Source: Doris montereyensis (taxonomy: Eukaryota > Mollusca > Gastropoda > Nudibranchia > Dorididae). Taken from it: DNA of 64,000 nucleotides. The position numbers and the translations under genes were made by a program. The DNA lies in the NCBI GenBank assembly GCA_037039925.1, contig JAXRKP010000172.1:187501-251500 (forward strand). Reading direction: 5' to 3'. Under the pieces are notes generated by a model. It was not told the DNA's origin, did no database searches, and saw only the letters and a list, made by a program, of their open reading frames with translations. Positions 27,801 through 34,640 of this stretch are shown one piece after another (positions within the stretch are counted from its first letter, which is position 1; every line of letters starts with the position of its first letter).

Positions 27801-30380
27801 ACATTGTTTTGAATCTTGAGATATGAGAATATGTTGAAATCAAATTCCTGAATCAGACTTTATTTTTGTTTTCGTTTTTGTGAGCTTTTGATCAAATGTA
27901 AAAGCAACATGTAGCAAAGTTAAAAACAATTTCTTAGGAAAGAAGATGTTTTGCATTTATCACCAGATTTTCATATTGGTTTTCATACTGCTGGTGGCTA
28001 CATTGGCATATCTACGATTTTCAAGCTTGACGTCAGTAATGGGAGTTTTTGCCAAGTATGGCAATAATCACTTCCTGAACTTCCAAGATGTTTTCCTCAA
28101 AAACGACATTTTGCTGACTCTGGAAGGCACTCTCAGTAGTTTTGCAATCTGCAGATTGATCTTCGTATTCAGGTGATAACATTTTAACAATTAGGATTAC
28201 CTGGTGTCTATCTATTCATGTGAACCTTTCTAGACTACATCTGTATACTGTGCGTGATATAACATTTTAACAATTAGGATTACCTGGTGTCTATCTATTC
28301 ATGTGAACCTTTCTAGACTACATCTGTATACTTCGTGATACTTTCTGTTCCTTTAAAAACGTCTCCTGTATCATTGTTTGGGATTACGTCTATCATTATT
28401 TGGAAAGATGGGGCATTGGTGACCTCATAGTTAGGCTATGGGACTTGGAACCATGAGGTCTGGGGTTTGAATCTTGGCAATGCTAGGTATGACGTCATGT
28501 TCCTCTGTAATAAGGCTTACCATGCATTACCCAACCGGATTTGCGTCTCCCAGCCCGATTTGGTGCAAATGGGTACCAGCATCAGCTTGGGAGTAAAACC
28601 TGCAACAGACTAGCGTCCTGTTGATGAGGCGATGTCCCACCACCTGTTCTCCTTTCCATTGTTGGAACTGGGACAAGCTCTGACTCCATGGACAGGAATG
28701 TGTCTTGAAGGAACTTCATTTGGACAAATAGAGACAGAGTTGTTCCAGATCTTACTTGGATATCTAAGTAAAATTACTGTTTCTTGTCCCGAATACTGCT
28801 ACTACAAGTCATGTCTGCAGTTATACAATTTCAAGTTATGTATAACATGAAAATTTGCGTAATCTCTCTTAGACAATCATAATATAGGTTTTTAAAAAAA
28901 TACTCTATGAAATTTATCACGTAGCTTAGGGTATGTGCAAACCAAAAATCCATGAGTTCAGCCAGAGCTTCGCTGTCTCCAAGCCGCTGAAATATCGCCT
29001 CTTTATTCCTATAGACTGATCAGGCCAAAGCTATAGTCTCATCACACAGCTCGCCCACAGTTTGCTTAGAGCTGTGATACATAGTCTGGTCTTTTTCGTC
29101 AAAGATTCAGTTTATGATGACTTAAGTCGCCAATTGTCGGCTAGCGGCACTTGCCTTTGTTGTGAACACTAAAGCTTTTCTGCTCAACAGAGTTCGTTGC
29201 TATTCCCGTAGGTTGGTAGCTTTTGGTCTGCGTGTACCCTGCATTCCTCCCGACTTCATGAGAGATTGTGAAACACACACGCTGATACACACACACACAC
29301 ACACACACACACAACAAAGGCTTGACACACACAACAACATTTTGTGATGTTATTAAGTCATGCTCAGGTCTGCGGGTGTCATGCCCAGCAATACACCTAT
29401 CTCAGTTTTAACAATAAACATTCACAAAGGCAAATTGTCACCATCTAGACAGCCCTTGCCTGTGGCCAGTGGTAAAATCTCATTTCACTCTCAACATCTC
29501 AGTTTGAGTAGCAACACTCGTCAAGATGTATTTTATATTCAGGCTGGACAAATTTTAAAAATTCATCATCTGATAATACAATAGCTGGAAAGAATTTCAA
29601 AATAAAAGAACAAATCAACTATTAAAAAAACCCCAACTCAACAAATTATCAAAAGAAAACACACTTAGAACATGTTTTTTTACCATAATTATTATCTGTA
29701 TTGGAATATGTGATATGATAAATAATTACTTTTAAATTCAATACTTACCTGTTACTTTCTTGTTTAATAATACATATGTTGTGTGCACGAAAATGTTAAT
29801 TCTTATGTCCATTTACACGATTTAACTACTTATACTTCTATTCATTTTTACACGTCTGAAAATCAAATTCCCCCTGGGATGAAATAAGATGTTTGAATTG
29901 AAGCGAATTGAATGAACTCTAAAAAGTACTGTGTGTGTCTTCTTACTTTTCAGGTTCAACCCTTTCACAACAACTTGCACCAAGAGCTTTGAAATTGTCC
30001 GTGATGACATCGTGGGCTACACCTTGATGACTTTACTCTACGTCTTGGCGTTTGCCACCTCTGGCTTGTATCTCTTTGGACATCTCATGTACAGCTACAT
30101 CAGCCTTGATCGCTGTCTGCTCACACTCCTTCTCTTCCTGATGGGTGAACCAAACTATGAAGAACTTGTGTTGACAAATCGTATAATGGGTCCAGTTTTC
30201 TTTCTTTCCGTCTTGTTTGTTACACAATATGTGATTCTGAATTTCTTTGTTTCAATGGTACGAGACGGATTAGATATTGCGAGATGTCTTGAGTATGGCA
30301 GAGAAAATGCAACGGTTGCTTATATGTTAAACACACTCAAACTGTATTTGGGATTCAAAACAAATAGAAGAGATTTATGA
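4785..30380 (+). CDS. Polycystin-1-family protein (PKD1-like), 3' part of gene, 15 exons
   Basis: Exons are 4785-4987, 7632-7686, 11930-11990, 13387-13468, 14427-14690, 17685-17838, 18307-18447, 21542-21571, 22985-23132, 23918-24118, 25133-25253, 25771-25941, 26220-26324, 27943-28172 and 29954-30380. Together they read as the C-terminal half of a polycystin-1-type membrane protein. In order: two membrane segments (RRLT..MVLNLMFF); the LPWWF segment and an IVQPFKVV segment; channel helix S1 (LFLYTLFLIALLLMIF); the extracellular polycystin domain (RIRQVRV, YPGGGY, SSWLDQFTR, FIEFTIYNADANLF); S2 with WNWLD; S3; S4 (LIFVFRFNPF); S5; pore (LFLMGEPNYEEL); and S6. The family forms ciliary or plasma-membrane cation channel complexes with polycystin-2-type subunits. 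The upstream extracellular, GPS and PLAT regions are not in view. An in-frame TAA at 4914, single-base shifts in exons at 14427 and 17685, and a phase clash at 25941/26220 mean it is either a pseudogene or carries consensus errors. Conserved splice sites and domain order favour errors. Confidence 0.85.
4988..7288 (+). repeat. 27-bp minisatellite with 18-bp variant units (intronic)
   Basis: The main unit is built of gacattatcattagcaggt plus ctgtgctt (27 bp). A shorter unit, cattatcattgtgcttga (18 bp), is interspersed and becomes common after about 5800. Each long unit contains caggtctgtg, the same sequence as the splice donor of the exon at 4785-4987. Unit lengths divisible by three create long spurious open frames on both strands. 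Confidence 0.95.
7289..7631 (+). other. Intron remainder
   Basis: Unique intronic sequence between the 27-bp array and the next exon; nothing recognised. Confidence 0.6.
7632..7686 (+). CDS. Polycystin-1-like exon: cytoplasmic linker
   Basis: Flanked by ccacatacag and gtgatt. It reads RIRQREKRTNLGKGPITTE in the phase demanded by the previous exon (AG+G) and ends on a codon boundary. The basic composition fits the cytoplasmic loop after the second helix pair. Assigned by phase and position rather than by a conserved motif. Confidence 0.55.
7721..11437 (+). repeat. 21-bp minisatellite, 3.7 kb (intronic)
   Basis: Unit atggctatgatcccaattaa plus c (21 bp), roughly 175 copies with scattered substitutions (gacatagct, aacacggct, ccgcactgac). 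Because 21 is a multiple of three, both strands are open for up to about 245 codons (heptapeptide MAMIPIN). No start context, splice structure or homology supports translation. Confidence 0.97.
11438..11929 (+). other. Intron remainder
   Basis: Unique AT-rich sequence leading to a pyrimidine-rich acceptor (ccccttcttttttctacacc, then ccacacattag). Confidence 0.5.
11930..11990 (+). CDS. Polycystin-1-like exon with probable GC donor
   Basis: Acceptor cacacattag, then EVNSNLTDSTTEMEQTETPK. It opens in phase 0 as required by the exon at 7632. The reading frame and the next exon both need it to end after one base (G), where the sequence is AAAG|GCAAGA, a good match to the rare GC-AG donor class. 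Acidic and Ser/Thr-rich, like the cytoplasmic loop of this family. Confidence 0.5.
11991..12439 (+). other. Intron
   Basis: Nothing recognised; the open frame at 12208-12441 has no support. Confidence 0.5.
12440..13290 (-). mobile_element. Unclassified interspersed element, copy 2 (inverted)
   Basis: Reverse complement aligns collinearly with 3375-4500, from the poly-C run at about 13265 (equivalent to the poly-G run at 3402) back to the block attatctatctacatggcag near 12510. Divergence is moderate with many indels, so both are old insertions rather than a recent inverted duplication. Confidence 0.7.
13387..13468 (+). CDS. Polycystin-1-like exon: charged linker
   Basis: Acceptor gcattttcag and donor gtgagt. 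It reads DENELFEILKKESEEKEKAQ then EMIKKPTK when joined to the previous exon, with phase conserved at both ends. It forms the acidic-basic cytoplasmic stretch directly before the LPWW membrane segment. Confidence 0.65.
13545..13905 (-). mobile_element. tRNA-derived SINE, family 2, minus copy
   Basis: The minus strand starts with a tRNA-like head including ggttgtgggttcaaagcccc (B box). It continues with a body containing aacatttagtcccatcgcag and aaagatcccttggctgttta, and ends in an ATCAA-type tail near 13590. The same family occurs in plus orientation at 23535-23905. Confidence 0.75.
14052..14330 (+). repeat. ~49-bp tandem repeat, about 5 copies
   Basis: Units contain attggcaccgttctatgtaa and aaatacaaatgttttagttt. 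Intronic. Confidence 0.85.
14427..14690 (+). CDS. Polycystin-1-like exon: LPWWF and QPFKVV membrane segments
   Basis: Acceptor ttactttcag, donor gtaagt. It reads KFTLPWWFIFVYWAFISIFN and FMIMLYGL-type sequence (FIIMLYGLG), then in the +1 frame GYNKSVEWLFAFLAG and IVQPFKVVVMVLLLVLVFKQ. These are signature segments of polycystin-1 proteins. The frame breaks between LYGLG and LGYNKS, near 14523. The exon is 264 bp, whereas the flanking phases need 263, so one extra base explains the break. Confidence 0.85.
14778..15312 (+). repeat. 38-bp minisatellite, about 14 copies
   Basis: Unit tctggtgtacccgtagtctg plus tgtgaaatgaccagattt. It starts about 90 bp after the splice donor of the preceding exon. 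Open frames on the minus strand are by-products. Confidence 0.93.
15545..16115 (+). repeat. 29-bp AT-rich minisatellite, left part
   Basis: Unit tttgatattatctcatttgt plus gttttcata with many variants. The same array resumes at 16836, after the LINE fragment. Confidence 0.85.
16116..16835 (-). mobile_element. LINE 3' fragment inserted in the 29-bp minisatellite
   Basis: The minus strand reads GMRINAKKTKTVLVTREAK, later QLRWFGHVSRIDDNRIAKSI and KRPKADLRESGKKI. This is the end of a LINE ORF2: the last RT motif plus the conserved C-terminal WxGHxxR block. The element's 3' end at about 16116 carries a (GAAA)n-like tail. The 5' part is missing. It may be the same family as the relic at the left edge, but the parts do not overlap enough to tell. 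Confidence 0.8.
16836..16965 (+). repeat. 29-bp AT-rich minisatellite, right part
   Basis: Continues the array at 15545-16115 with gttttcatatttgatactac-like units. Both junctions with the LINE carry the phrase ctgatttatgttttc. Confidence 0.8.
17156..17265 (+). repeat. 24-bp tandem repeat, about 4.5 copies
   Basis: Unit aagtgttttacattttctga plus gaca. Confidence 0.9.
17266..17684 (+). other. Intron remainder
   Basis: Nothing recognised before the acceptor aatacttgcag. Confidence 0.5.
17685..17838 (+). CDS. Polycystin-1-like exon: cytoplasmic loop before S1
   Basis: Acceptor tacttgcag, donor gtaggt. The incoming frame reads GEGFQLIKDRKNIQRVSQIS then NIYQPHPADKQ and a stop. The frame that joins the next exon reads MRDVWKRLKIEVEARE. 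Together they match the PP-rich, then Arg/Lys/Glu-rich loop before the channel domain. The exon is 154 bp where the phases require 2 mod 3, so one base is probably missing near 17785-17792. Confidence 0.65.
17839..18306 (+). other. Intron
   Basis: Unique AT-rich sequence, nothing recognised. Confidence 0.5.
18307..18447 (+). CDS. Polycystin-1-like exon: channel helix S1
   Basis: Acceptor tttcttacag, donor gtacgt. Exactly 47 codons in phase 0: MLRDLFLYTLFLIALLLMIF, then FDVSKCFLQTKALDRVVFAS and IWPNE. It matches the first helix of the PKD channel domain and the start of the extracellular polycystin domain. The last 36 bases with the donor are the parent sequence of the 51-bp array that follows. 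Confidence 0.85.
18466..20748 (+). repeat. 51/52-bp minisatellite derived from an exon-intron junction
   Basis: Unit ggttatattcacatctactt, then ggccaaaagaag or ggtaaaaacaaag, then tgcctatattacagtgaat; about 44 copies. Two unit classes alternate in blocks. The unit aligns with the end of the exon at 18307-18447 and its donor (gttgtattcgcatctatttg, gccaaacgaggtacgtattt). Long open frames here are by-products of the 51-bp period. Confidence 0.97.
20749..20877 (+). other. Leader segment before the 24-bp array
   Basis: Contains gtgtatggtggacagggtaa then atttcaacag, similar to the segment preceding the TTC array at 39133 and, more weakly, the 42-bp array at 60520. Confidence 0.5.
20878..21338 (+). 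repeat. 24-bp minisatellite, about 19 copies
   Basis: Unit ggaacttttataaaacaaac plus attt. Confidence 0.95.
21542..21571 (+). CDS. Polycystin-1-like 30-bp microexon
   Basis: Flanked by caattttaag and gtaagt. It encodes EDAAYSLNSE in phase 0 on both sides, joining IWPNE to VKTVEEIWKY. The acceptor tract is T-rich. Short, but the perfect phase and strong donor make it credible. Confidence 0.6.
21820..22840 (+). repeat. ~25-bp AT-rich minisatellite, about 40 copies
   Basis: Unit gtatgaatttatcttttaac plus ataaa, with variants (cgtttgaca, gcatgtatcatt). Confidence 0.92.
22902..22955 (+). repeat. Single diverged copy of the 77-bp repeat unit
   Basis: Contains catgaacccgtacaccggaa then ggtagagtgggaactaataa, matching the unit amplified at 26360-26816. 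Confidence 0.7.
22985..23132 (+). CDS. Polycystin-1-like exon: start of extracellular polycystin domain
   Basis: Acceptor aacatttcag, donor gtaagt. It reads VKTVEEIWKYMIDDLVPFLE, then SDNYFAVGSVRIRQVRVKSD. The W-x-x-(M/L) helix and the R(I/L)RQ(V/L)RV motif are family hallmarks. It ends after one base of a codon. Confidence 0.88.
23535..23905 (+). mobile_element. tRNA-derived SINE, family 2, plus copy with (ATCAA)n tail
   Basis: A-box-like gactcagtaataaagaggca, B box gtcgtgggttcaagccccgc, body with cacctagtcccattgggggc and aaagatcccttggcgctgtt, and a tail of about ten aatca units (23857-23905) just before the next exon's acceptor. Matches the minus copy at 13545-13905. Confidence 0.82.
23918..24118 (+). 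CDS. Polycystin-1-like exon: polycystin domain, variable part
   Basis: Acceptor ctatttcag, donor gtagag. It reads SCGKGIPPDLLTVYRQFMC, then SHSYTHEYGE, NNSWKSP and YTYKTSDELLTASIAG. The W-(K/E)-S-P and YxxxxEL features recur in the family. The N of NNSW may carry a glycan. Phase matches both neighbours. Confidence 0.85.
24345..24885. repeat. CAT/CAC/CCT trinucleotide-rich simple repeat
   Basis: Interrupted (CAT)n, (CAC)n and (ATG)n blocks with a strand switch near 24590-24650, so the middle part can fold back. Open frames rich in M, I, D or H are artefacts of the repeat. Confidence 0.95.
25133..25253 (+). CDS. Polycystin-1-like exon: GGGY and WLDxxTR motifs
   Basis: Acceptor cacttatcaag, donor gtaaat. 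It reads GHHSTYPGGGYTTIIHIVDR, AAAIKSIQKLSYSSWLDQFT and R. YxGGGY and W(I/L)DxxTR are the most conserved motifs of the extracellular domain. Confidence 0.88.
25254..25770 (+). other. Intron
   Basis: Nothing recognised; open frames on both strands lack homology. Confidence 0.5.
25771..25941 (+). CDS. Polycystin-1-like exon: end of polycystin domain
   Basis: Acceptor gttacccgcag, donor gtaagg. It reads RCIFIEFTIYNADANLFTNI, VLGFEFDNYGG and QNRLYSLWR. F(I/V)EFTxYNxxxNLF is diagnostic for the PKD channel domain. It ends after two bases (AG), which does not match the frame of the next exon. Confidence 0.88.
26220..26324 (+). CDS. Polycystin-1-like exon: helix S2 and WNWLD
   Basis: Acceptor ttctttcacag, donor gtgaga. 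The coding frame is TIVAICTAFYTFIILNTARR, then GLRNFMASFWNWLD (phase 0, 35 codons). The upstream exon hands over two bases, so a one-base indel or an unseen microexon between 25942 and 26219 is needed. The WNxLD block is conserved before S3. Confidence 0.8.
26360..26816 (+). repeat. 77-bp tandem repeat, about 6 copies
   Basis: Unit accaacgtattcatttcggg, catgtaaacccatacaccgg, aaggtagaatgagagctgat, aaagagagaaagaaaga; one unit lacks the purine-rich end. Confidence 0.95.
26914..27237 (+). mobile_element. tRNA-derived SINE, family 1, with perfect 14-bp target duplication
   Basis: Bounded by tattacaagcaatt at 26914-26927 and 27224-27237. The head has an A box (gtggctgagcggttaggctg) and a B box (ggtcccgagttcgaatccta). 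The body includes ctttgggaaagacacttacc and aggtgcaaatgggtac, and the 3' part includes gaaaccgggattagttccgg. Other copies are at 28410, 36230 (minus) and 37018. The tRNA-like head is part of the SINE, not a tRNA gene. Confidence 0.92.
27361..27752 (+). repeat. 48-bp minisatellite, about 8 copies
   Basis: Unit aaatatgtcaagacaaaaga, caacaacacactgagggtta, ttccattt; copies almost identical, hence recent. Confidence 0.95.
27943..28172 (+). CDS. Polycystin-1-like exon: helices S3 and S4
   Basis: The nominal acceptor ttcttag at 27937 would break the frame. An acceptor at 27942 (gaaag) or 27945 (aag) keeps phase 0. It reads KMFCIYHQIFILVFILLVAT, then NNHFLNFQDVF, and DILLTLEGTLSSFAICRLIF, VFR. The donor gtgata splits the Arg codon, joining LIFVFR to FNPF, typical of S4 and the S4-S5 linker. 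Confidence 0.82.
28173..28345 (+). repeat. ~83-bp direct duplication, 2 copies
   Basis: The block gataacattttaacaattag through ctacatctgtatact occurs twice in tandem with almost no change, directly after a splice donor. The duplicated segment includes the GT of the donor. Confidence 0.9.
28410..28720 (+). mobile_element. tRNA-derived SINE, family 1, older copy
   Basis: Shares with 26928-27223 the B-box region (ggtctggggtttgaatcttg), ggtgcaaatgggtaccagca, gggagtaaaacctgcaacag and the ggaactgggacaagctctga 3' part. No clear target duplication. Confidence 0.8.
28721..29953 (+). other. Last intron of the polycystin gene
   Basis: Contains a (CA)n tract at 29285-29320. Otherwise nothing recognised. 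Confidence 0.5.
29954..30380 (+). CDS. Polycystin-1-like terminal exon: S5, pore, S6 and stop
   Basis: Acceptor acttttcag. It reads FNPFTTTCTKSFEIVRDDIV, GYTLMTLLYVLAFATSGLYL, the pore stretch LLTLLLFLMGEPNYEEL and S6 PVFFLSVLFVTQYVILNFFV. It ends FKTNRRDL before TGA at 30378-30380. The C-terminus is only about 45 residues after S6, with no coiled coil visible. Confidence 0.9.
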
Positions 30381-30522
30381 AGGGTTTCCATTGAAGAGAA
30401 AGTGGTGTGTAAAATTAATGGAAAAATAGGAATGGGAACAATTTCTGAAAGGTTAAGTTAATGAAATGTTGAATTGAATTTGTGTTCTCTGATTGTAATG
30501 TTATTATTGATTATGTGAAGAA

Positions 30523-30528
30523 AATAAA
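30523..30528 (+). promoter_or_regulatory. Polyadenylation signal AATAAA of the polycystin-like gene
   Basis: Canonical hexamer 143 bases after the stop codon, in an AT-rich 3' UTR. Confidence 0.65.
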
Positions 30529-31480
30529 GAAGCAATGAAACTTTTACACTTAAAACTGACACTGTTAACATTATGTCCATGTTACGTCTGAGACTTGAGG
30601 TTTTGTCTATGTTATATTTGAGATGACATATTTATGCTTACAGCAAAACATTGTTGTCATATTATTTCCGTTGCTTTTTTACCTTGGAGTTTGAATGACT
30701 CAATGTTTCTGTACTCCTCCATATTTGCAAATCATTGAATAATTTCCCACAACGTCTTCGTTTAATTTTTATCTTGAAAGTTTTTTGCCTTTGTGCTGTT
30801 TACAAAGATATCAAAGAAAAAATTGAATGTTAATGCTATTATCTTTTGATATAAAAAATTCATTTATAAATCAGCAAGATTATTATCATGTAGATAATAA
30901 TGACATTTATCTATGTTTAATACTGTCTTCTCTGTGTTAGAATCTATGAAGGATGAGTATTTTCTGGTCATTAAATGTTAAAATGTTGTCTTTACTTGTT
31001 TTGATGTTGATATTAAAATTACCTGAAATGCAAGCAAGGAATCAATTTTCCAATTTCTGTTACAATGAAATGAGAAATCGTGAATATGCTGAATGCTTTC
31101 TGTTTTGTGAATGAATTTGTAGATATTTCGGAGCAAAAAAAAGATTTATGTTTTTTTAGTTACTGCACCTAGGTAAGTTGAGCAGTTTTGAAATTTTAAG
31201 AGAATATCTGTTATTCTTTATTACTGTGAACAAACAATTTATTTAGACAGACTTCAAACCAAAAGCAAAGAAAATGTTGGATAGGATAGGATGTGACAAA
31301 GACAAATAAATATTGTTATCATCATCCACAACTTTATGATCTCGCAGAAATGAATTTTTTTTGTCCTCACACAGGAATACATGATACAAAAATAATGTTT
31401 GAACAGTAAGCGGCTATGTTTGACATCAATGTACAAAGACCATTGATTTAAGAAAGATTGATAATCTTGTAAGAACAAAG
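30529..31480. other. Intergenic, nothing recognised
   Basis: AT-rich unique sequence between the polycystin-like gene and an RT relic. Confidence 0.5.
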
Positions 31481-32000
31481 AGAAATTAAATAAAAACTAT
31501 AAAAACAACCAGATAAACCGTACAGTGGTAACAACTATTTATAAGAAAACATATACGTATAGCATGGCACTTTTGGGGATGGAATTCCATCTTCCATTTC
31601 TTCTCCCAGTCCTGAAGCATATTGAGATCTTCTTGTGGGTCTTTGGCATCGGCTGAGCTTTCGATCTTTCTGTACAGGAGGTTGTCATCAACAGATAATC
31701 GTAATTTGGTGTTTTCATGAGCCAATCGGGCACATCATTTATGTTAACTAGAAAGAGAGCGGCTCAAGCACTGTTCGCTGAGTCACTCCAGATTTAATCC
31801 TAGCTGGTTCTGATTCTTCACCACCAAGCACTACCGTTTGGATTCTGTTTTTTAAGGACAGCTTCAGTTCATTTTGTCGCGTTTTTGTGCTACGCCATAA
31901 GATTTTATTTTGTGGATGAAAGTTATCGAATGCTCTGCACATATCGAGCAATTTCATCAATGGTGTCCAGTAGTGGTTGCAATCATCATGTATTGAATGC
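31480..32000 (-). mobile_element. LINE reverse transcriptase relic
   Basis: Minus-strand fragments LLDMCRAFDNFHPQNKILW, SEPARIKSGVTQRTVLEPLS, VNINDVPDWLM, SVDDNLLYRKIESSADA and QDWEKKWKMEFHPQKCH correspond in order to the RT palm motifs (SKAFD, SGVPQGSVLGP, the catalytic box seen here as VDDNLL, WxMxFxxxKC). Several frameshifts. The motif style is Jockey/CR1-like, different from the element at the left edge. Confidence 0.82.
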
Positions 32001-32084
32001 TGGATCGATAATGATCACATTATGTCACTCACTTCTTTCAAGTCATTTTAAAACAAGTGTTAAAGCCAAAGGACCCCCCCCCCT

Positions 32085-32830
<746 letters not shown>

Positions 32831-34499
32831 CACAGCCTCTCGGTTCGTGTCATGCTCCACGCTGGGTGCTAATGTCACACAGCCTCTTGTTCACTTTCCC
32901 GACACACAGCCCTGGACAATTCACAGACACACACAAATGGTCTCACAAAATGCCCAAAACATGAAGAGGAGCGGCGAGTCAATAAACAGTTTATACAATG
33001 TACATATCAACATAGCAGATGAGAAGGAAAGCAGGGGTGTTTGGAGACAAAACAACATTCTTCGCTAACAATAATTTCATGCGGAAGAAAGCGGTGATGT
33101 GGAGGAGTCCAAACTGATTGGCAAAAATGAACAAAACAACATAAACAGTAAGCGAGTGGGTGTAGGAGGGGAGAAGCAGACAGTGTAGGCGGACAAAAAC
33201 ACTCAAATCCACACTCAGTACAAAACTGAAAAATGTTCATATCTCAGACTTAACAATGTCCCCTACCGTACATTTACATTTCGCAAAATATTATGTATAT
33301 AGAGCTGTAGAGTCATAACCAACAAACACAAAAAAAAGGAAAAAGAAGAAAAATCACTTAATCATTACACACACACACATACACACAAAATACAACATAA
33401 AACTTACATTATAAAGTTTAAAGATGTTATCATTCTAAACAGAAACATTAAAAGCTTCTCTAAATACATGTCTTTAAACGTTTTTTGAAACTCCCCAAAT
33501 ACAACCCATTTTTAAAACAGCGGCAAAAAGAAACAATAACACAAAACACCAAACACAATAAATTTAAATCCCCAACCCCCCCCCAGATTTTTTCCCCAAC
33601 AACAACAAACAAACAAAATAAAAGCAAAAAAGCAACCAAGAATACATTTTAAAAATCAAGTAGATCTAACCAATAGATAATAGAATGTAGAAAAAGATCG
33701 ATATTATTTAAGTACGTTGGGATTTCAAAATGTAGTTCTCTGAATAGTATGAAATAAATTCAATAATCGCCTTAATTCATACAAGAATACATACATTTAC
33801 TCTTGGGAGTAGTTTTTCTAATGGTCCTCTGAATAACAAAAGCGATAAATCATGTGTGCCAAGTCAATGTATCGTGTTACTAGGCTAAACGAGATTGTGA
33901 ATTAATACGCCAGCAATGGCTTAAGCATTGACAACACAAAATGGCGGACCACTGACTTTTCACCTATGGTGGGCTTTTCGGTGATGGCTTGATGATAAAA
34001 TCAACACAAAGATAAGGTTTAGGAAAGGAAGTAAATAGTATCAAGTCGTAGTCAATTTAAAATTTACAAATTATATTGTCTTGATAAACAAGTGAGTCGA
34101 AAGCCCTTAACACTTAAGCCTAAACCTAAAACTAAGCTGTGAGTGTTGATATTATTAGGGTAATTGGAAAGATTTCTCACCTTTGTGGAACATTTGTTTT
34201 GAAAAGATATTTTTATCTAAATCTAGATCATAACTCGGTATAGGAATAGCTCATCGTTTTGGAAATATCACTAGATCTATCAGTTAACAGAACGTTAATT
34301 TGTTAGTCAGCACATATTAACTTTGATAACTAGCCTCCATCATAACATTTCAACCTGTGTCTGTTCATGGATGTGGATAAATATGTGAACAATTGAAAAA
34401 GATGACATCCACTTTCAGCTTCAGAAATTGGATGTAAAGAATTGTGTGGTTTACCGATCAGATTTGTGTTGCTTTATCAGATTGCATTATTAATTGAAG
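32831..34499. other. Upstream region of the FAM184A-like gene
   Basis: Short CA runs (33370-33390) and AT-rich unique sequence. The 5' UTR and promoter must lie here or upstream, but I see no dependable TATA or initiator site. Confidence 0.4.
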
Positions 34500-34640
34500 A
34501 TGGCAACAGGTGCAAAAATGTCTTACAACCACTACCAAAGTGGAAAGTATGGGACTTTGCCCCAGTCATCTGCAGATGATGTCCAAGTTACACAGGACAT
34601 GCACCTCAAGATGTCCAAGAAAATTGCTCAACTTACCAAG
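34500..34640 (+). CDS. FAM184A: FAM184A-like exon 1
   Basis: 47 codons from ATG: MATGAKMSYNHYQSGKYGTL, PQSSADDVQV, TQDMHLKMSKKIAQLTK. Donor gtatct, phase 0. A TTG six bases upstream is in frame but is not a normal animal start. Confidence 0.88.

Noticed and set aside
29285..29320. Regulatory Z-DNA from the CA run
   Set aside because: Too short and too common to support a specific role.
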